This document shows, piece after piece, positions 17,230-25,435 of a DNA stretch of 64,000 bases. Position 1 is the first letter of the stretch, and every line of letters begins with the position of its first letter. The notes below the pieces were generated by a model. That model saw only the letters and a list, made by a program, of their open reading frames with translations. It searched no databases and was not told where the DNA came from. This stretch comes from Fodinibius halophilus. GTDB taxonomy: Bacteria > Bacteroidota > Rhodothermia > Balneolales > Balneolaceae. The DNA lies in assembly GCF_011059105.1 (NCBI RefSeq), contig NZ_JAALLS010000016.1, positions 313 through 64,312 on the forward strand, in the 5' to 3' direction. Made by a program: the position numbers and the translations under genes.

Positions 17230-18959
17230 CTGACTTTTAGTACGATGAGTGTGATGTCATCGTATTGTACATCATGAGAAAAGCGTTCTACTTCTTCAAT
17301 AATCCCTTCTTGAATTTCTGCGGCAGATTGAAAGCGATTTTCTTTAATACAGTTGAGTAGTCGCTCTTCTCCAAACTCTTCGGTCTCATCTTCATTCATA
17401 GCTTCGGTTACTCCATCTGTATAAAATACAAGCACATCCTTTTCCGATAGCTGGATGGTTTGTTCTTCATACGGTGCCATCGTAGGCATCGCTCCCAGAA
17501 TTAACCCGCCTTCTTGTAATTCTTCCGATTCTTCTTTCCCTTTTTTTAACCATATAGGAGGGTTATGTCCGGCATTTACAAAACGGAATTCTCGGTTATC
17601 AGGATTAAATATCCCCCAGAAAAAGGTGATAAATTTATTACTGGGGGTATTTTGATGGATAATGTCGTTGATCTGTGCTGAAGCTTTGCTAAGAGAAATA
17701 TCAATAGGAAGCAGTACATGCAACATGGCTTGTAGGTTTGCCATTAACAGCGCAGCGGGAATACCTTTACCCGTGACATCGCCTATGGCAAATAACAGCT
17801 CGCCTGAAGGTACCTTGAGGATATCGAAATAATCTCCTCCAACTTGGTAAGATGATATGTTCTTTGCTGCGATCTCCAGCTTGTCACTGCTTGGAATGGG
17901 ATCTGGCAGTAACCCCTGCTGTATACTTTTAGCAATGTTGAGCTCCTCCTCAATGCGTTCTTTTTCTATTCGTTCTTCAAGCAAGAAGGTTTTTTGGATG
18001 GAAAGAACAGCCAGATTTCCCAGTGATCGTAAAAAGTTATAGTCGGAGCTGGAATATTCCTCTTCGTTGGCCCGGGCTCCCACACCTACAAGAGCTATTT
18101 GTTCGCTTTGAAACTGTAGGCCGATAACGGCTTTAATTTCATTGGTTTTTAAAAAGGGGATTTCTTCGGTCAGTTCTTGGTCAACTTCTACCAAATCATC
18201 TTCCAGGGCGAAAAGTTTATCAGTCTCTTCGGATGAAAGCGAACCCTCAATACCACTCCTTGCTACCATTTTTCGTTCGCCTTCATTTTCAAGGACGAAG
18301 AAAAATTTTCGTATTAGCATCTGCCCCAGCATGGCAAACTTGAAGATCCGGACAATCTCTTCCCGGTCCACCATGATGTTAAAATCTTTGCTGAGATCGA
18401 ATAGGGTATTTAGTTCATATACCTTTCTATCGAGCATGCGGTTGATACGCCTGAGTTCTGTAAACATGCGTGAGTTGGCAATGGCAACTGAAGAGATGAT
18501 TGACAAGCTCTCAATAAACTCAATTTCGCGTTCACTCAGGCTTGTATTGTTGCCCTTTGAACCCAGGCAAAGAAAACCAATATGATTATTACTGGTTTGG
18601 AGATTAAAAAAGGTACAATGGGTGTCTCCTTCAATAACTTCCGGCATTTCAAAATCATCGATACCGCAACGAATCACGGATTGTTCTTTAACCTCTTGGT
18701 CCCAATTAAATGATAGCGTTTTTCCTTCTGTGGGACATCCTCTTCCTTTGGATTTTGAAACTTCGTAATTATCAGTAGCAGGTTGGTAGATGAGGATCAT
18801 ACCCTTACTTACCATCAATTTACCCATGGTGATGAGTAATAGGTTATTGAGGACAAAATCCATGTCTTGAGACTCAATAAGCATGCGTGAGGTCTCAAGT
18901 AGGGTTTTGATTTCGAAACGGGACTGCCGTTCGTCATTTTCAAAAGAAGAGCTGCTCAA
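17226..18959 (-). CDS. RsbU-like PP2C serine phosphatase with GAF domains
   Basis: A 577-aa protein. One or two GAF-like domains occupy about residues 15-320. A coiled-coil linker ('EERIEKERIEEELNIAKSIQQGLLP' region) follows, then a SpoIIE/PP2C domain (about 350-577) with metal-binding Asp motifs GGDYFD, GDVTGKG, YTDGVTEA and DDITLIV. The family dephosphorylates STAS-domain antagonists in partner-switching pathways. It is the last gene of a three-gene unit (STAS protein, kinase, phosphatase), 5 nt after the kinase gene, so its target is probably the STAS protein at 19396-19755. The GAF domains are the likely stress-signal input; the ligand is unknown. Confidence 0.92.
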   Translation of the reverse strand: MSSSSFENDERQSRFEIKTLLETSRMLIESQDMDFVLNNLLLITMGKLMVSKGMILIYQPATDNYEVSKSKGRGCPTEGKTLSFNWDQEVKEQSVIRCGIDDFEMPEVIEGDTHCTFFNLQTSNNHIGFLCLGSKGNNTSLSEREIEFIESLSIISSVAIANSRMFTELRRINRMLDRKVYELNTLFDLSKDFNIMVDREEIVRIFKFAMLGQMLIRKFFFVLENEGERKMVARSGIEGSLSSEETDKLFALEDDLVEVDQELTEEIPFLKTNEIKAVIGLQFQSEQIALVGVGARANEEEYSSSDYNFLRSLGNLAVLSIQKTFLLEERIEKERIEEELNIAKSIQQGLLPDPIPSSDKLEIAAKNISSYQVGGDYFDILKVPSGELLFAIGDVTGKGIPAALLMANLQAMLHVLLPIDISLSKASAQINDIIHQNTPSNKFITFFWGIFNPDNREFRFVNAGHNPPIWLKKGKEESEELQEGGLILGAMPTMAPYEEQTIQLSEKDVLVFYTDGVTEAMNEDETEEFGEERLLNCIKENRFQSAAEIQEGIIEEVERFSHDVQYDDITLIVLKVS

Positions 18960-18964
18960 AACTA

Positions 18965-19387
18965 TTACCTTTTTTTGGTCATACGAATTTCATTTACCGA
19001 TCCTTTGGTCTGATATTCAACATCATCCATCAGTTTTCTAATAAGGTATACGCCAACACCGCCGCGTTTTTTCTCTTTAATTTTTTGCCGTACATCCGGC
19101 TTCGAGTAGTTGCTGGGGTCGAAAGCATCCCCGGTGTCCAGAAGTGAAATCCAAAACTTTTGGCTATTATATCCGAGCTCAATATCTACCGACTTTTGTC
19201 GGTCATTTTTATAGGCATGTTTAATAATATTAGTATAAGCTTCATCCACAGCCAAGCGAATATCATCAACATCTTGTGGTGCAAAACCAAATTCCGAGGC
19301 ATGCTTAGCAACAAAATCGCGCACCTCGGACAAATGCTCTGTCGAAGCTTGAACAGAAATGCTATATGTAGAAGATGAGTTTGACAA
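18965..19387 (-). CDS. RsbW-like serine kinase / anti-sigma switch protein
   Basis: A 140-aa GHKL ATPase of the RsbW/SpoIIAB type. The N-box is 'LAVDEAYTNIIKHAY' (about residues 45-60), the G1-like Asp lies in 'LLDTGDAFDP' and the glycine-rich lid in 'KKRGGVGVYLIRKLMD'. Family members phosphorylate a STAS antagonist and sequester a sigma factor or other target. It lies 8 nt after the STAS gene and 5 nt before the phosphatase gene, so the three form one switch. No sigma factor gene lies nearby. Confidence 0.9.
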   Translation of the reverse strand: MSNSSSTYSISVQASTEHLSEVRDFVAKHASEFGFAPQDVDDIRLAVDEAYTNIIKHAYKNDRQKSVDIELGYNSQKFWISLLDTGDAFDPSNYSKPDVRQKIKEKKRGGVGVYLIRKLMDDVEYQTKGSVNEIRMTKKR

Positions 19388-19395
19388 GGTGATTT

Positions 19396-19755
19396 CTATT
19401 TCGATTCGTTGTTATCGAACTTTTCAACGGCATCTGATTCTTCTTCTAAAATGTCGTAAAGGGTTGGAAAGCCCAATAAGTCAAATACATTATAAACTTT
19501 GGGATTCATATTAGTGAGCTTAATATCACCCCCGAGGCTTCGTACGTCCTCAATGTAAGCCATAAACACACCAAGCCCTGCACTGGCAATATAATCGAGG
19601 TCTTCGCAGTTCACGATTATATGGTGCTTTTCATTATCAATCAGCTTTTTGAGTGAGTTTTCGAGTTGCGAGGCCGTATGAGCATCCAGCTCGCCACTAA
19701 GTTCGAGTACGTCGTAAGAGCGAACTTCTCTGTGGTTAATTTTAAAATTTTTCAT
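19396..19755 (-). CDS. STAS-domain anti-anti-sigma factor
   Basis: A 119-aa STAS protein of RsbV/SpoIIAA type. The conserved phosphorylation loop reads 'DYIASAGLGVF' with Ser58 as the likely phospho-site. The strand-helix pattern starts at 'VLELSGELDAHTASQLE'. Unphosphorylated it would bind and neutralise the kinase at 18965-19387; the phosphatase at 17226-18959 would regenerate it. The acidic C-terminal tail (about residues 104-119) is extra and lacks homology to the core. It is the first gene of the module. Confidence 0.9.
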   Translation of the reverse strand: MKNFKINHREVRSYDVLELSGELDAHTASQLENSLKKLIDNEKHHIIVNCEDLDYIASAGLGVFMAYIEDVRSLGGDIKLTNMNPKVYNVFDLLGFPTLYDILEEESDAVEKFDNNESK

Positions 19756-20104
19756 TGCTGCGGATTTGGTATTAGAAAACTATTCCTTGGTGGAATGAAC
19801 CTGTAAACATAAAAAAATTTCTAAACATGGTACGCAAAAAACCGCTTGTCTCGAAATTAATATGGAATTTTATGTACAAGGCTTTAAATAAAGCTCATAT
19901 TGCTAGGTAATAACAGAAATGGGAGTACGAAAAATAAGCAGAAAGGATTCAAAAAAATAAGGCCTCACAAGTATCAGTTGTGAGGCCCTGACTATTCATC
20001 AAGAGAGACGCTACTTGAGCGCACTTAAATATACACTAATTAACCCCTTTTTTACAAATATTTTTGTTAAATGTCATTTGTTTTAATATTAAATGGTGCC
20101 ATAT
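19756..20104. other. Divergent/terminal intergenic region
   Basis: About 350 bp between the STAS gene and the upstream hydrolase gene, both on the minus strand. It holds the terminator listed at 19950-19987 and presumably the promoter of the partner-switching operon. A near-consensus -7 element (TATGTTTA on the minus strand) occurs just upstream of the STAS gene, with one mismatch. I see no coding sequence. Confidence 0.5.
19950..19987 (-). terminator. Rho-independent terminator after the alpha/beta hydrolase gene
   Basis: A perfect 10-bp stem (GGCCTCACAA with TTGTGAGGCC) and a 7-nt loop at 19961-19987. Read on the minus strand it is followed by TTATTTTTTT, so it terminates transcripts from the gene at 20105-21037. 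Confidence 0.85.
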
Positions 20105-21037
20105 TTAGTGTGTTCCTGTAGTCCTATGAGTGCCAAGGTCTTTGAGAAACCGGGAAGTGTGATCGATAACATTTTCAACCGACTTTGACAGTAGTGAACT
20201 GCAAATTACGTGGTTTTTTGCATTGGGGAAGTTAACAACTTGGGGAGGTGCTGTGCGAGAATCCAGTTTTTTAGCCATTCTTTTTATTGCTTGGACGGAT
20301 ACAACAGTGTCCTGTTCTTTTCTGTTTTTATAATAATAGCCTATAAAAGCAGGTTGTTGGACCTGTTTAAACAATTCATTTCTCATATGATGTTGAACAA
20401 ATGCTCCGAGGGCTAAAACCCCACCTAAGGTATACTTTTTATTCCAGATGCGATCTTCGGCATAGGTCGACTGGGCATTGGTTATTAAATGTTTTTTGCC
20501 GGGAACGATAGAAAGCAACTTGCGAATTGCAGTGCTAGTTAACAATTGTTGCTTAATACCAAAGAACTGAATTAGAGGAGAGTATAGAACGAGTGAGGAA
20601 ATACGATCTTTGTGTTCAGGATGTGATGCCAGATAAAGAGCCAGCGACCCTCCTGTTGAGGTCCCCATGAGGATGATTTTTTTACCAATTCGTTTACCAA
20701 TTTCAAAAGCAAAGTGAGCCGATTTTAGTAATGATTTTTCGGTAAGGTTGAAGAGAGGGTATTGGCTTTTGATCCCATGTTCAGCTAATCGGCTCAAATA
20801 TAAATTACACCCCAGTTTTTGGGCTACTGCTTTGTGAACAGGATCTCCCTCCGGATGGGAAGCTCGAAAGCCGTGAAGGTATACAATGGCATATTCTGTC
20901 CTTTTAATTGATGAAGAATCTGCCCAGATGATTTGTGCTTCTGCCCCTTCTTTTAGCTCATGTGCCGATTCGTGAGCTTTTATAAAATTTTCAAGCTTAG
21001 AGAGTGAATCAGGGATCTCAGTGATCAGATGTTCCAT
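20105..21037 (-). CDS. Alpha/beta-hydrolase fold protein
   Basis: A 310-aa serine hydrolase without a signal peptide. The oxyanion segment is 'AIVYLHGFRAS' (about residues 50-60), the nucleophile elbow is GTSTGGS (about residues 125-131), and the final His is in 'FPNAKNHVICSSL' near residue 273. A cap-like helical insertion follows the nucleophile region. The length and motifs suggest an esterase or lipase acting on a small ester in the cytoplasm; the substrate is unknown. Its own terminator lies downstream, and the upstream SPOR gene has a terminator too, so it is transcribed alone. Confidence 0.8.
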   Translation of the reverse strand: MEHLITEIPDSLSKLENFIKAHESAHELKEGAEAQIIWADSSSIKRTEYAIVYLHGFRASHPEGDPVHKAVAQKLGCNLYLSRLAEHGIKSQYPLFNLTEKSLLKSAHFAFEIGKRIGKKIILMGTSTGGSLALYLASHPEHKDRISSLVLYSPLIQFFGIKQQLLTSTAIRKLLSIVPGKKHLITNAQSTYAEDRIWNKKYTLGGVLALGAFVQHHMRNELFKQVQQPAFIGYYYKNRKEQDTVVSVQAIKRMAKKLDSRTAPPQVVNFPNAKNHVICSSLLSKSVENVIDHTSRFLKDLGTHRTTGTH

Positions 21038-21066
21038 TGTCTGATATTATTGAAGGCTGTTTTATA

Positions 21067-21104
21067 TAGAAAAAGCACCAAGGAGAATAGCTCCTTAGTG
21101 CTTT
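21067..21104 (-). terminator. Rho-independent terminator after the SPOR lipoprotein gene
   Basis: A 14-bp stem with one mismatch (AAAGCAC and AAGGAG arms pairing with CTCCTT and GTGCTTT) and loop AATAG at 21072-21104. The minus-strand reading continues into a run of T. Confidence 0.8.
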
Positions 21105-21125
21105 GATGTAAGATAAAAAAGAATA

Positions 21126-21632
21126 CTATTCTGTAGTTTCAGAACTGTCTTGGGCCATTGAGATCCAAGATTGTTCATTATGTTTCCTTTGAAGCTTATC
21201 CTTCAATTTTTGGGCCATCTCTTTTGTGGCTAAGTGTCCTAATCGAACCCGGAACCAAATATCTCCGGTTTCTTCAGTGCCATACTTAACTACATAAGCA
21301 TTTTCATAACCTCGGTCTTTCCACTTTTGAATTTGTGACTGTGCTTTATGTTTTGATCTCCATGCTTCAACCTGAACAGAAAAGGCACCATCGCTGTCGA
21401 ATTCAATGCGGTTACGTTCTCGTTTTCTTTTTTCTGCAGCTTTTATACTGTCCTGACGAGCTTGCTCGATACTGTCTTGTCGTTGCTGAGCCAGACGCTG
21501 TTGCCGAACTTGTTCAAGAGAATCTTGACGAGCTTGTTCACGACGCTTTTTTTCTTCTTCGCTTGGTCCACATGCATTTAGTAAACCGATAGCAATGGAA
21601 GAGGTGACCAGAAATATTACTAATCGTTTCAT
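21126..21632 (-). CDS. SPOR-domain lipoprotein
   Basis: A 168-aa lipoprotein from the preferred ATG at 21632, which gives MKRLVIFL... and lipobox LLNAC directly; a start at 21671 would add 13 residues. After the Cys comes a highly charged helix of Glu/Arg/Gln with repeated 'RQDSIEQ' units (about residues 25-75), then a SPOR domain (about 80-155; 'GAFSVQVEAWRSKHKAQSQIQKW' region). SPOR domains bind denuded glycan strands at division septa. A role in envelope or division is therefore likely, but it has no envelope gene beside it. Confidence 0.85.
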   Translation of the reverse strand: MKRLVIFLVTSSIAIGLLNACGPSEEEKKRREQARQDSLEQVRQQRLAQQRQDSIEQARQDSIKAAEKRKRERNRIEFDSDGAFSVQVEAWRSKHKAQSQIQKWKDRGYENAYVVKYGTEETGDIWFRVRLGHLATKEMAQKLKDKLQRKHNEQSWISMAQDSSETTE

Positions 21633-21785
21633 GAGTAAGATATTTAATGAATAAGAATTTTTGATGCCCACATTAATTTTACTAAAAAAAGTTACGGTGC
21701 AAAAATATATTAACCAAATAAGTATATTTAGAATTATATGGATTAATTAAGGGTGAAAAAGGAGGTAAATTTATAGTGAGAGGGG

Positions 21786-23426
21786 TTGCTATCGAGTTGT
21801 TTTCTATTTAGATTTGATCTAAATTTCCCTCTTCTCAGAGCACCAGAACGCAATATTATAAGCACAAAATTACATAAAAAATCTCCTCCGTGGTATCTCC
21901 TGCTATTTGCAATTCTCATTGCTGTAGGAGTATTACTGCCGTTGGTATATTTGTTGATAAGAGCATTTGGGGCTTCGCCCGAGATGCTAAACAATGTTGT
22001 ATTCAGAATGCGGAACCTGCGCCTGCTTGGCAATACCTTATTGTTGACAGTAGGGGTGCTGGTCTTGGATGCCTTAATAGCTCTTCCGCTTGCGTATCTC
22101 TCGGTTCGGTGTAAGATAAAAGCCCGAGGACTTATAACCTTACTGGGAGTGCTACCTTTAGCTATTCCCGGCTATGTGATGGCCTATGCTATTTTAGGGC
22201 TGGGAGGTTTTAATGGCAGTATTCAGGCGTGGATTGGTTGGAATTTCCCGCGGATAAGCGGTTTTGCTGGTTCGTTAATAGTGCTGACACTTTGCACTTT
22301 TCCCTATTTATATTTGAATTTGCGAACTGCTTTATTGGGGTTAGACCAATCTATTGAGGAGGTATCCCGATCGCTGGGGCATGATGCTAAGTCTACGTTT
22401 ATCAACATTATTTTACCTCAGCTTAAACCGGCATTTTTGGCCGGCTCTTTACTCATTAGTTTACATGTTATTGGTGATTTCGGTACAGTATCATTGATGC
22501 GTTTTGAGACATTCAGTTATGCATTATATCTACAGTATATTGCTGCCTTTGACCGTATCTACGCAGCTTGGCTGGCCCTGATGCTGCTGGGATTAACAAC
22601 AGCTGCCTTGGTTTTGGAGTATAAATTATTGAAGAAAGCAATTTACTACCGGTTAGGACGTGGAGCGGCCAAGTCAAAAACATTTTTAAAACTCGGCCCA
22701 TGGAAATACCCGGCCTACATTTTTGTAGGAGTGCTATTTTTAATATCTGTGCTGCTACCGGTTTCTTCAATTATGCACTGGCTGACACAATCAGCTTTTG
22801 CTTCGGTGGCAGGTGATCTGTACCGAGCCTTTTTGAATTCAGTAAAAGCGTCGGCACCGGCGGCTGTGCTAACAACGTTAATGGCATTGCCTTTGGCATA
22901 TATTGGTGTGCGATATAAAACAAAATTAAGTAACCCGATAGAACGGGTGGCCTATCTTGGGTATGCTACGCCCCCTCTTGCGTTTGCTTTAGCATTTGTA
23001 TTTTTCTCTCTCCAGGTTTCAACGGTACTGTATCAGTCGCTGTTTTTACTGGTATTTGCGTATTCGTTGCACTTTTTGGCCGAAGGAATTGGACCGGTAC
23101 GCAGTGCCCTGTATCAAGCTCCACCGCAATATGAAGAAGCTGCACGTTCATTGGGATATTCCTCGGTGAAGTCATTCTTTAAAGTTACGTTACCTTTGTT
23201 GCGCGGTGGAATTATTGCGTCCGCAGCTTTGGTTTTCTTATCTGCAATGAAAGAGCTGTCGATAACGTTTCTATTATCTCCCATAGGATTTGATACATTG
23301 GCACTTAACGTGTGGTCATATACCGGAGAGGCAATGTTTGCAGAAGCCGCTCCCTTTGCATTGACAATTTTATTATTTTCCTCCCTGTTTGTAGGGTTAT
23401 TGTTCTCGAAAGAGCTAAAAACATGA
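21786..23426 (+). CDS. Iron(III)-type ABC transporter permease (FbpB-like, two fused halves)
   Basis: A 546-aa inner-membrane protein with about 12 helices, made of two homologous permease halves. Each half carries an EAA coupling motif: 'EEVSRSLGHDAKSTFINIILP' region (about residue 195) and 'EEAARSLGYSSVKSFFKVTLP' region (about residue 450). This fused architecture is typical of FbpB/AfuB ferric-iron and some thiamine permeases. The start is uncertain: TTG at 21786 is used and is the only start codon before the first helix that I find. The ATPase gene overlaps its stop codon (ATGA), so translation is coupled. No substrate-binding protein gene is adjacent. Confidence 0.87.
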   Translation: MLSSCFLFRFDLNFPLLRAPERNIISTKLHKKSPPWYLLLFAILIAVGVLLPLVYLLIRAFGASPEMLNNVVFRMRNLRLLGNTLLLTVGVLVLDALIALPLAYLSVRCKIKARGLITLLGVLPLAIPGYVMAYAILGLGGFNGSIQAWIGWNFPRISGFAGSLIVLTLCTFPYLYLNLRTALLGLDQSIEEVSRSLGHDAKSTFINIILPQLKPAFLAGSLLISLHVIGDFGTVSLMRFETFSYALYLQYIAAFDRIYAAWLALMLLGLTTAALVLEYKLLKKAIYYRLGRGAAKSKTFLKLGPWKYPAYIFVGVLFLISVLLPVSSIMHWLTQSAFASVAGDLYRAFLNSVKASAPAAVLTTLMALPLAYIGVRYKTKLSNPIERVAYLGYATPPLAFALAFVFFSLQVSTVLYQSLFLLVFAYSLHFLAEGIGPVRSALYQAPPQYEEAARSLGYSSVKSFFKVTLPLLRGGIIASAALVFLSAMKELSITFLLSPIGFDTLALNVWSYTGEAMFAEAAPFALTILLFSSLFVGLLFSKELKT

Positions 23427-24472
23427 TGAAAGATTTATTAACGGTATCAAATTTAAGTAAGGCTTTTGATGAAAGTGGGCCTGTTGTAGATTCTCTGGAT
23501 TTTGAAGTGAAAGAGGATGAAATCTTTGCCCTGCTGGGTCCCAGTGGTTGTGGTAAGACAACCTGCCTGCGCCTTATCGCTGGTTTTGAGCGAGCGGATA
23601 AGGGAGAAGTTAAGGTTGAAGGTCGATTATTGGAGTCCCCGTCACAACATGTGGCACCCCAAAACAGGGGCATCGGATTCGTATTCCAGGATTATGCTCT
23701 CTTTCCCCATCTGTCGGTAATAGACAATGTCGCCTTTGGGTTAACAGATATTCCCAAACATAAACGCAATGTATATGCCGAAGAGGTGCTTTGCCGAACG
23801 GGGATGGGAGATTATAAAGATCGCAACCCCAGTGAGCTTTCCGGGGGACAGCAGCAGCGGGTAGCCTTAGCTCGCGCTATAGCTCCCAAGCCGAAACTTG
23901 TTTTACTGGATGAGCCATTTTCTAACCTTGATGCTATGCTACGCGATTCTATGCGAAAAGAGGTGCGCAGCATCCTTAAAAAGGCTGGAATGAGTGCGTT
24001 GTTAGTCACGCATGATCAGGAAGAGGCACTATCTTTTGCAGATAGAATTGCCGTTATGAACGATGGTAAAATCGAGCAGGTGGGTACGCCCGAAGAGGTT
24101 TATTATAATCCTAAAACAAAATTTGTAGCACAATTTTTAGGTCGTACTAATCTTTTTCATGCCGAGGCAAACGGTAGTCAAGAGGTTGCTACCAGTCTGG
24201 GCCCCATGCATTTAGATTGTGATGCCTGTGGGCGGGTTCTTTGTTCTATCCGTCCCGAGCATTTAACCCTAGAAAAAGCGACAGATCAAAAGCCGGAAAA
24301 TGTAGGTACGGTAGTAGGAAGAGATTTTAAAGGACATGATATCACTTATCATGTGCAGCTAAAAGGGAAAAAATATTTGGTTCATACTGATAATCGTGTA
24401 CTTTTTGAACCTAATGATGCTGTGGTAATAAAACCGCTTGAATCTGCAGTGATCCTGGAAGGCGAAGACTAA
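23423..24472 (+). CDS. ABC transporter ATPase (FbpC/PotA-like)
   Basis: A 349-aa ATPase. Walker A is GPSGCGKTT near residue 38, the signature LSGGQQQRVALARA near residue 137, Walker B LVLLDEPFSNLD near residue 158, and the H-loop is in 'LLVTHDQEEAL'. A TOBE domain follows (about 275-345; 'CSIRPEHLTLEKA'). The start is set at ATG 23423, which overlaps the permease stop as ATGA; an in-frame extension upstream would lie inside the permease and is rejected. It would power uptake through the fused permease. Substrate assignment to iron is by family only. Confidence 0.92.
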   Translation: MMKDLLTVSNLSKAFDESGPVVDSLDFEVKEDEIFALLGPSGCGKTTCLRLIAGFERADKGEVKVEGRLLESPSQHVAPQNRGIGFVFQDYALFPHLSVIDNVAFGLTDIPKHKRNVYAEEVLCRTGMGDYKDRNPSELSGGQQQRVALARAIAPKPKLVLLDEPFSNLDAMLRDSMRKEVRSILKKAGMSALLVTHDQEEALSFADRIAVMNDGKIEQVGTPEEVYYNPKTKFVAQFLGRTNLFHAEANGSQEVATSLGPMHLDCDACGRVLCSIRPEHLTLEKATDQKPENVGTVVGRDFKGHDITYHVQLKGKKYLVHTDNRVLFEPNDAVVIKPLESAVILEGED

Positions 24473-24483
24473 ACTCACTCGGT

Positions 24484-24762
24484 ATGGATTTTATACTATT
24501 ACTTATTATAGCTGCAATATGTGGAGCAATTGGTCAAAGTATTGCAGGCTACTCTTTAGGGGGATGTCTTATTTCTACAGTGGTTGGCTTTATTGGGGCT
24601 TTGATTGGTAAATGGCTCGCTGCTAAAATGGGATTAACCTATCTGCTGCCGGTAGAAATAAATGGGGAGATGTTTCCTATTATCTGGTCTATATTTGGTT
24701 CTGCACTTTTTGCCGTTACTATCGGAGTTATCTCAAAAGGTAAAGATTCTATGAAAAAATAG
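24484..24762 (+). CDS. GlsB/YeaQ/YmgE-family small membrane protein
   Basis: A 92-aa protein with three hydrophobic helices and Gly-rich packing ('GAIGQSIAGYSLGG', 'VGFIGALIGKWLAAKMGL', 'FPIIWSIFGSALFAV'). These features match the transglycosylase-associated/YeaQ family, which often responds to stress; the molecular role is unknown. The gene lies 11 nt after the ABC ATPase, so it may be read through from that operon. The downstream terminator stem overlaps its stop codon. Confidence 0.85.
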   Translation: MDFILLLIIAAICGAIGQSIAGYSLGGCLISTVVGFIGALIGKWLAAKMGLTYLLPVEINGEMFPIIWSIFGSALFAVTIGVISKGKDSMKK

Positions 24763-24793
24763 AGGCCCGACAATACCATTATCAGGCCTCTAT
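24751..24793 (-). terminator. Terminator between convergent genes, mainly for the minus strand
   Basis: ATAGAGGCC pairs with GGCCTCTAT (24759-24793), with further short pairing inside. On the minus strand it is followed by ATTTTTTC, so it ends the heme lipoprotein transcript. On the plus strand the tail is not T-rich. It overlaps the stop codon of the GlsB-like gene. Confidence 0.75.
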
Positions 24794-24814
24794 ATCTCAA
24801 TAAATGAGTTGCTT

Positions 24815-25336
24815 CTATTTTGGCGCAGAAAAGTCTTGGTTGTATGGGTTATTATCAAAACCCGGTGTTACCTTAACAAATCCGTGACTGGTAGCATTAT
24901 GGCACGAGTTACATGAGTTAACCATCTCAATTGTCTTTGCTCTCACCTCTTCCCAGTTTTTGTTTGCAAGAGCGGTTTCTACAGGTTCTATAGTAGGATC
25001 CAGGAAAAGTTTCATAAAACGTGCAATGTCATATCCTTCGTAGCCGGGAATATTTTTTTTAATCCCATCGGCTGCTGCCCGAACTTCATGGAAGTAAAAT
25101 GTAGCTAATTCATGATTTTGGGCATCTACAGCTAATGTATATTTGTGGGTATAGTATTGAAGCTGTCCCATTGCGTCTGCTAATTCCGGCGTATCCTTTT
25201 TTGCCTTTTCAACACCTTCTTGTTGAGCTGTAGTCTCCTTTTTATCTGGAGAAGAACAGTAGATCAGTAATAGGGTACAAAAGAAAAGACCTAATACAGT
25301 AGTGATTCTATAGAAGCCTGAAGTGTTGGTAAACAT
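24815..25336 (-). CDS. c-type heme lipoprotein with C-terminal CNSCH
   Basis: A 173-aa lipoprotein from the preferred ATG at 25336 (MFTNTSGFYR...), with lipobox LIYC. An upstream in-frame start at 25396 would add 20 residues before the signal and is less likely. The body is helical, and a single CXXCH heme-attachment motif (CNSCH) lies near the C terminus in 'VNSCNSCHNATSHGF'. This looks like a monoheme class II-type cytochrome c or heme sensor at the periplasmic face. No oxidase or reductase genes are nearby, so its redox partner is unknown. Confidence 0.8.
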   Translation of the reverse strand: MFTNTSGFYRITTVLGLFFCTLLLIYCSSPDKKETTAQQEGVEKAKKDTPELADAMGQLQYYTHKYTLAVDAQNHELATFYFHEVRAAADGIKKNIPGYEGYDIARFMKLFLDPTIEPVETALANKNWEEVRAKTIEMVNSCNSCHNATSHGFVKVTPGFDNNPYNQDFSAPK

Positions 25337-25435
25337 TTTCGCTGAATCTATTAAGTGCTTATTTAAAATGAATCTAAGTATATGAAAAAATATCAAAAAG
25401 TTAGAGTCATTTTTTCAATAAATGAGATGAAGTGG

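Noticed and set aside
23312..23422. N-terminal extension of the ABC ATPase into the permease gene
   Set aside because: The extension has no homology to the ATPase family, whereas ATG 23423 overlaps the permease stop in the usual ATGA form and begins the conserved sequence.
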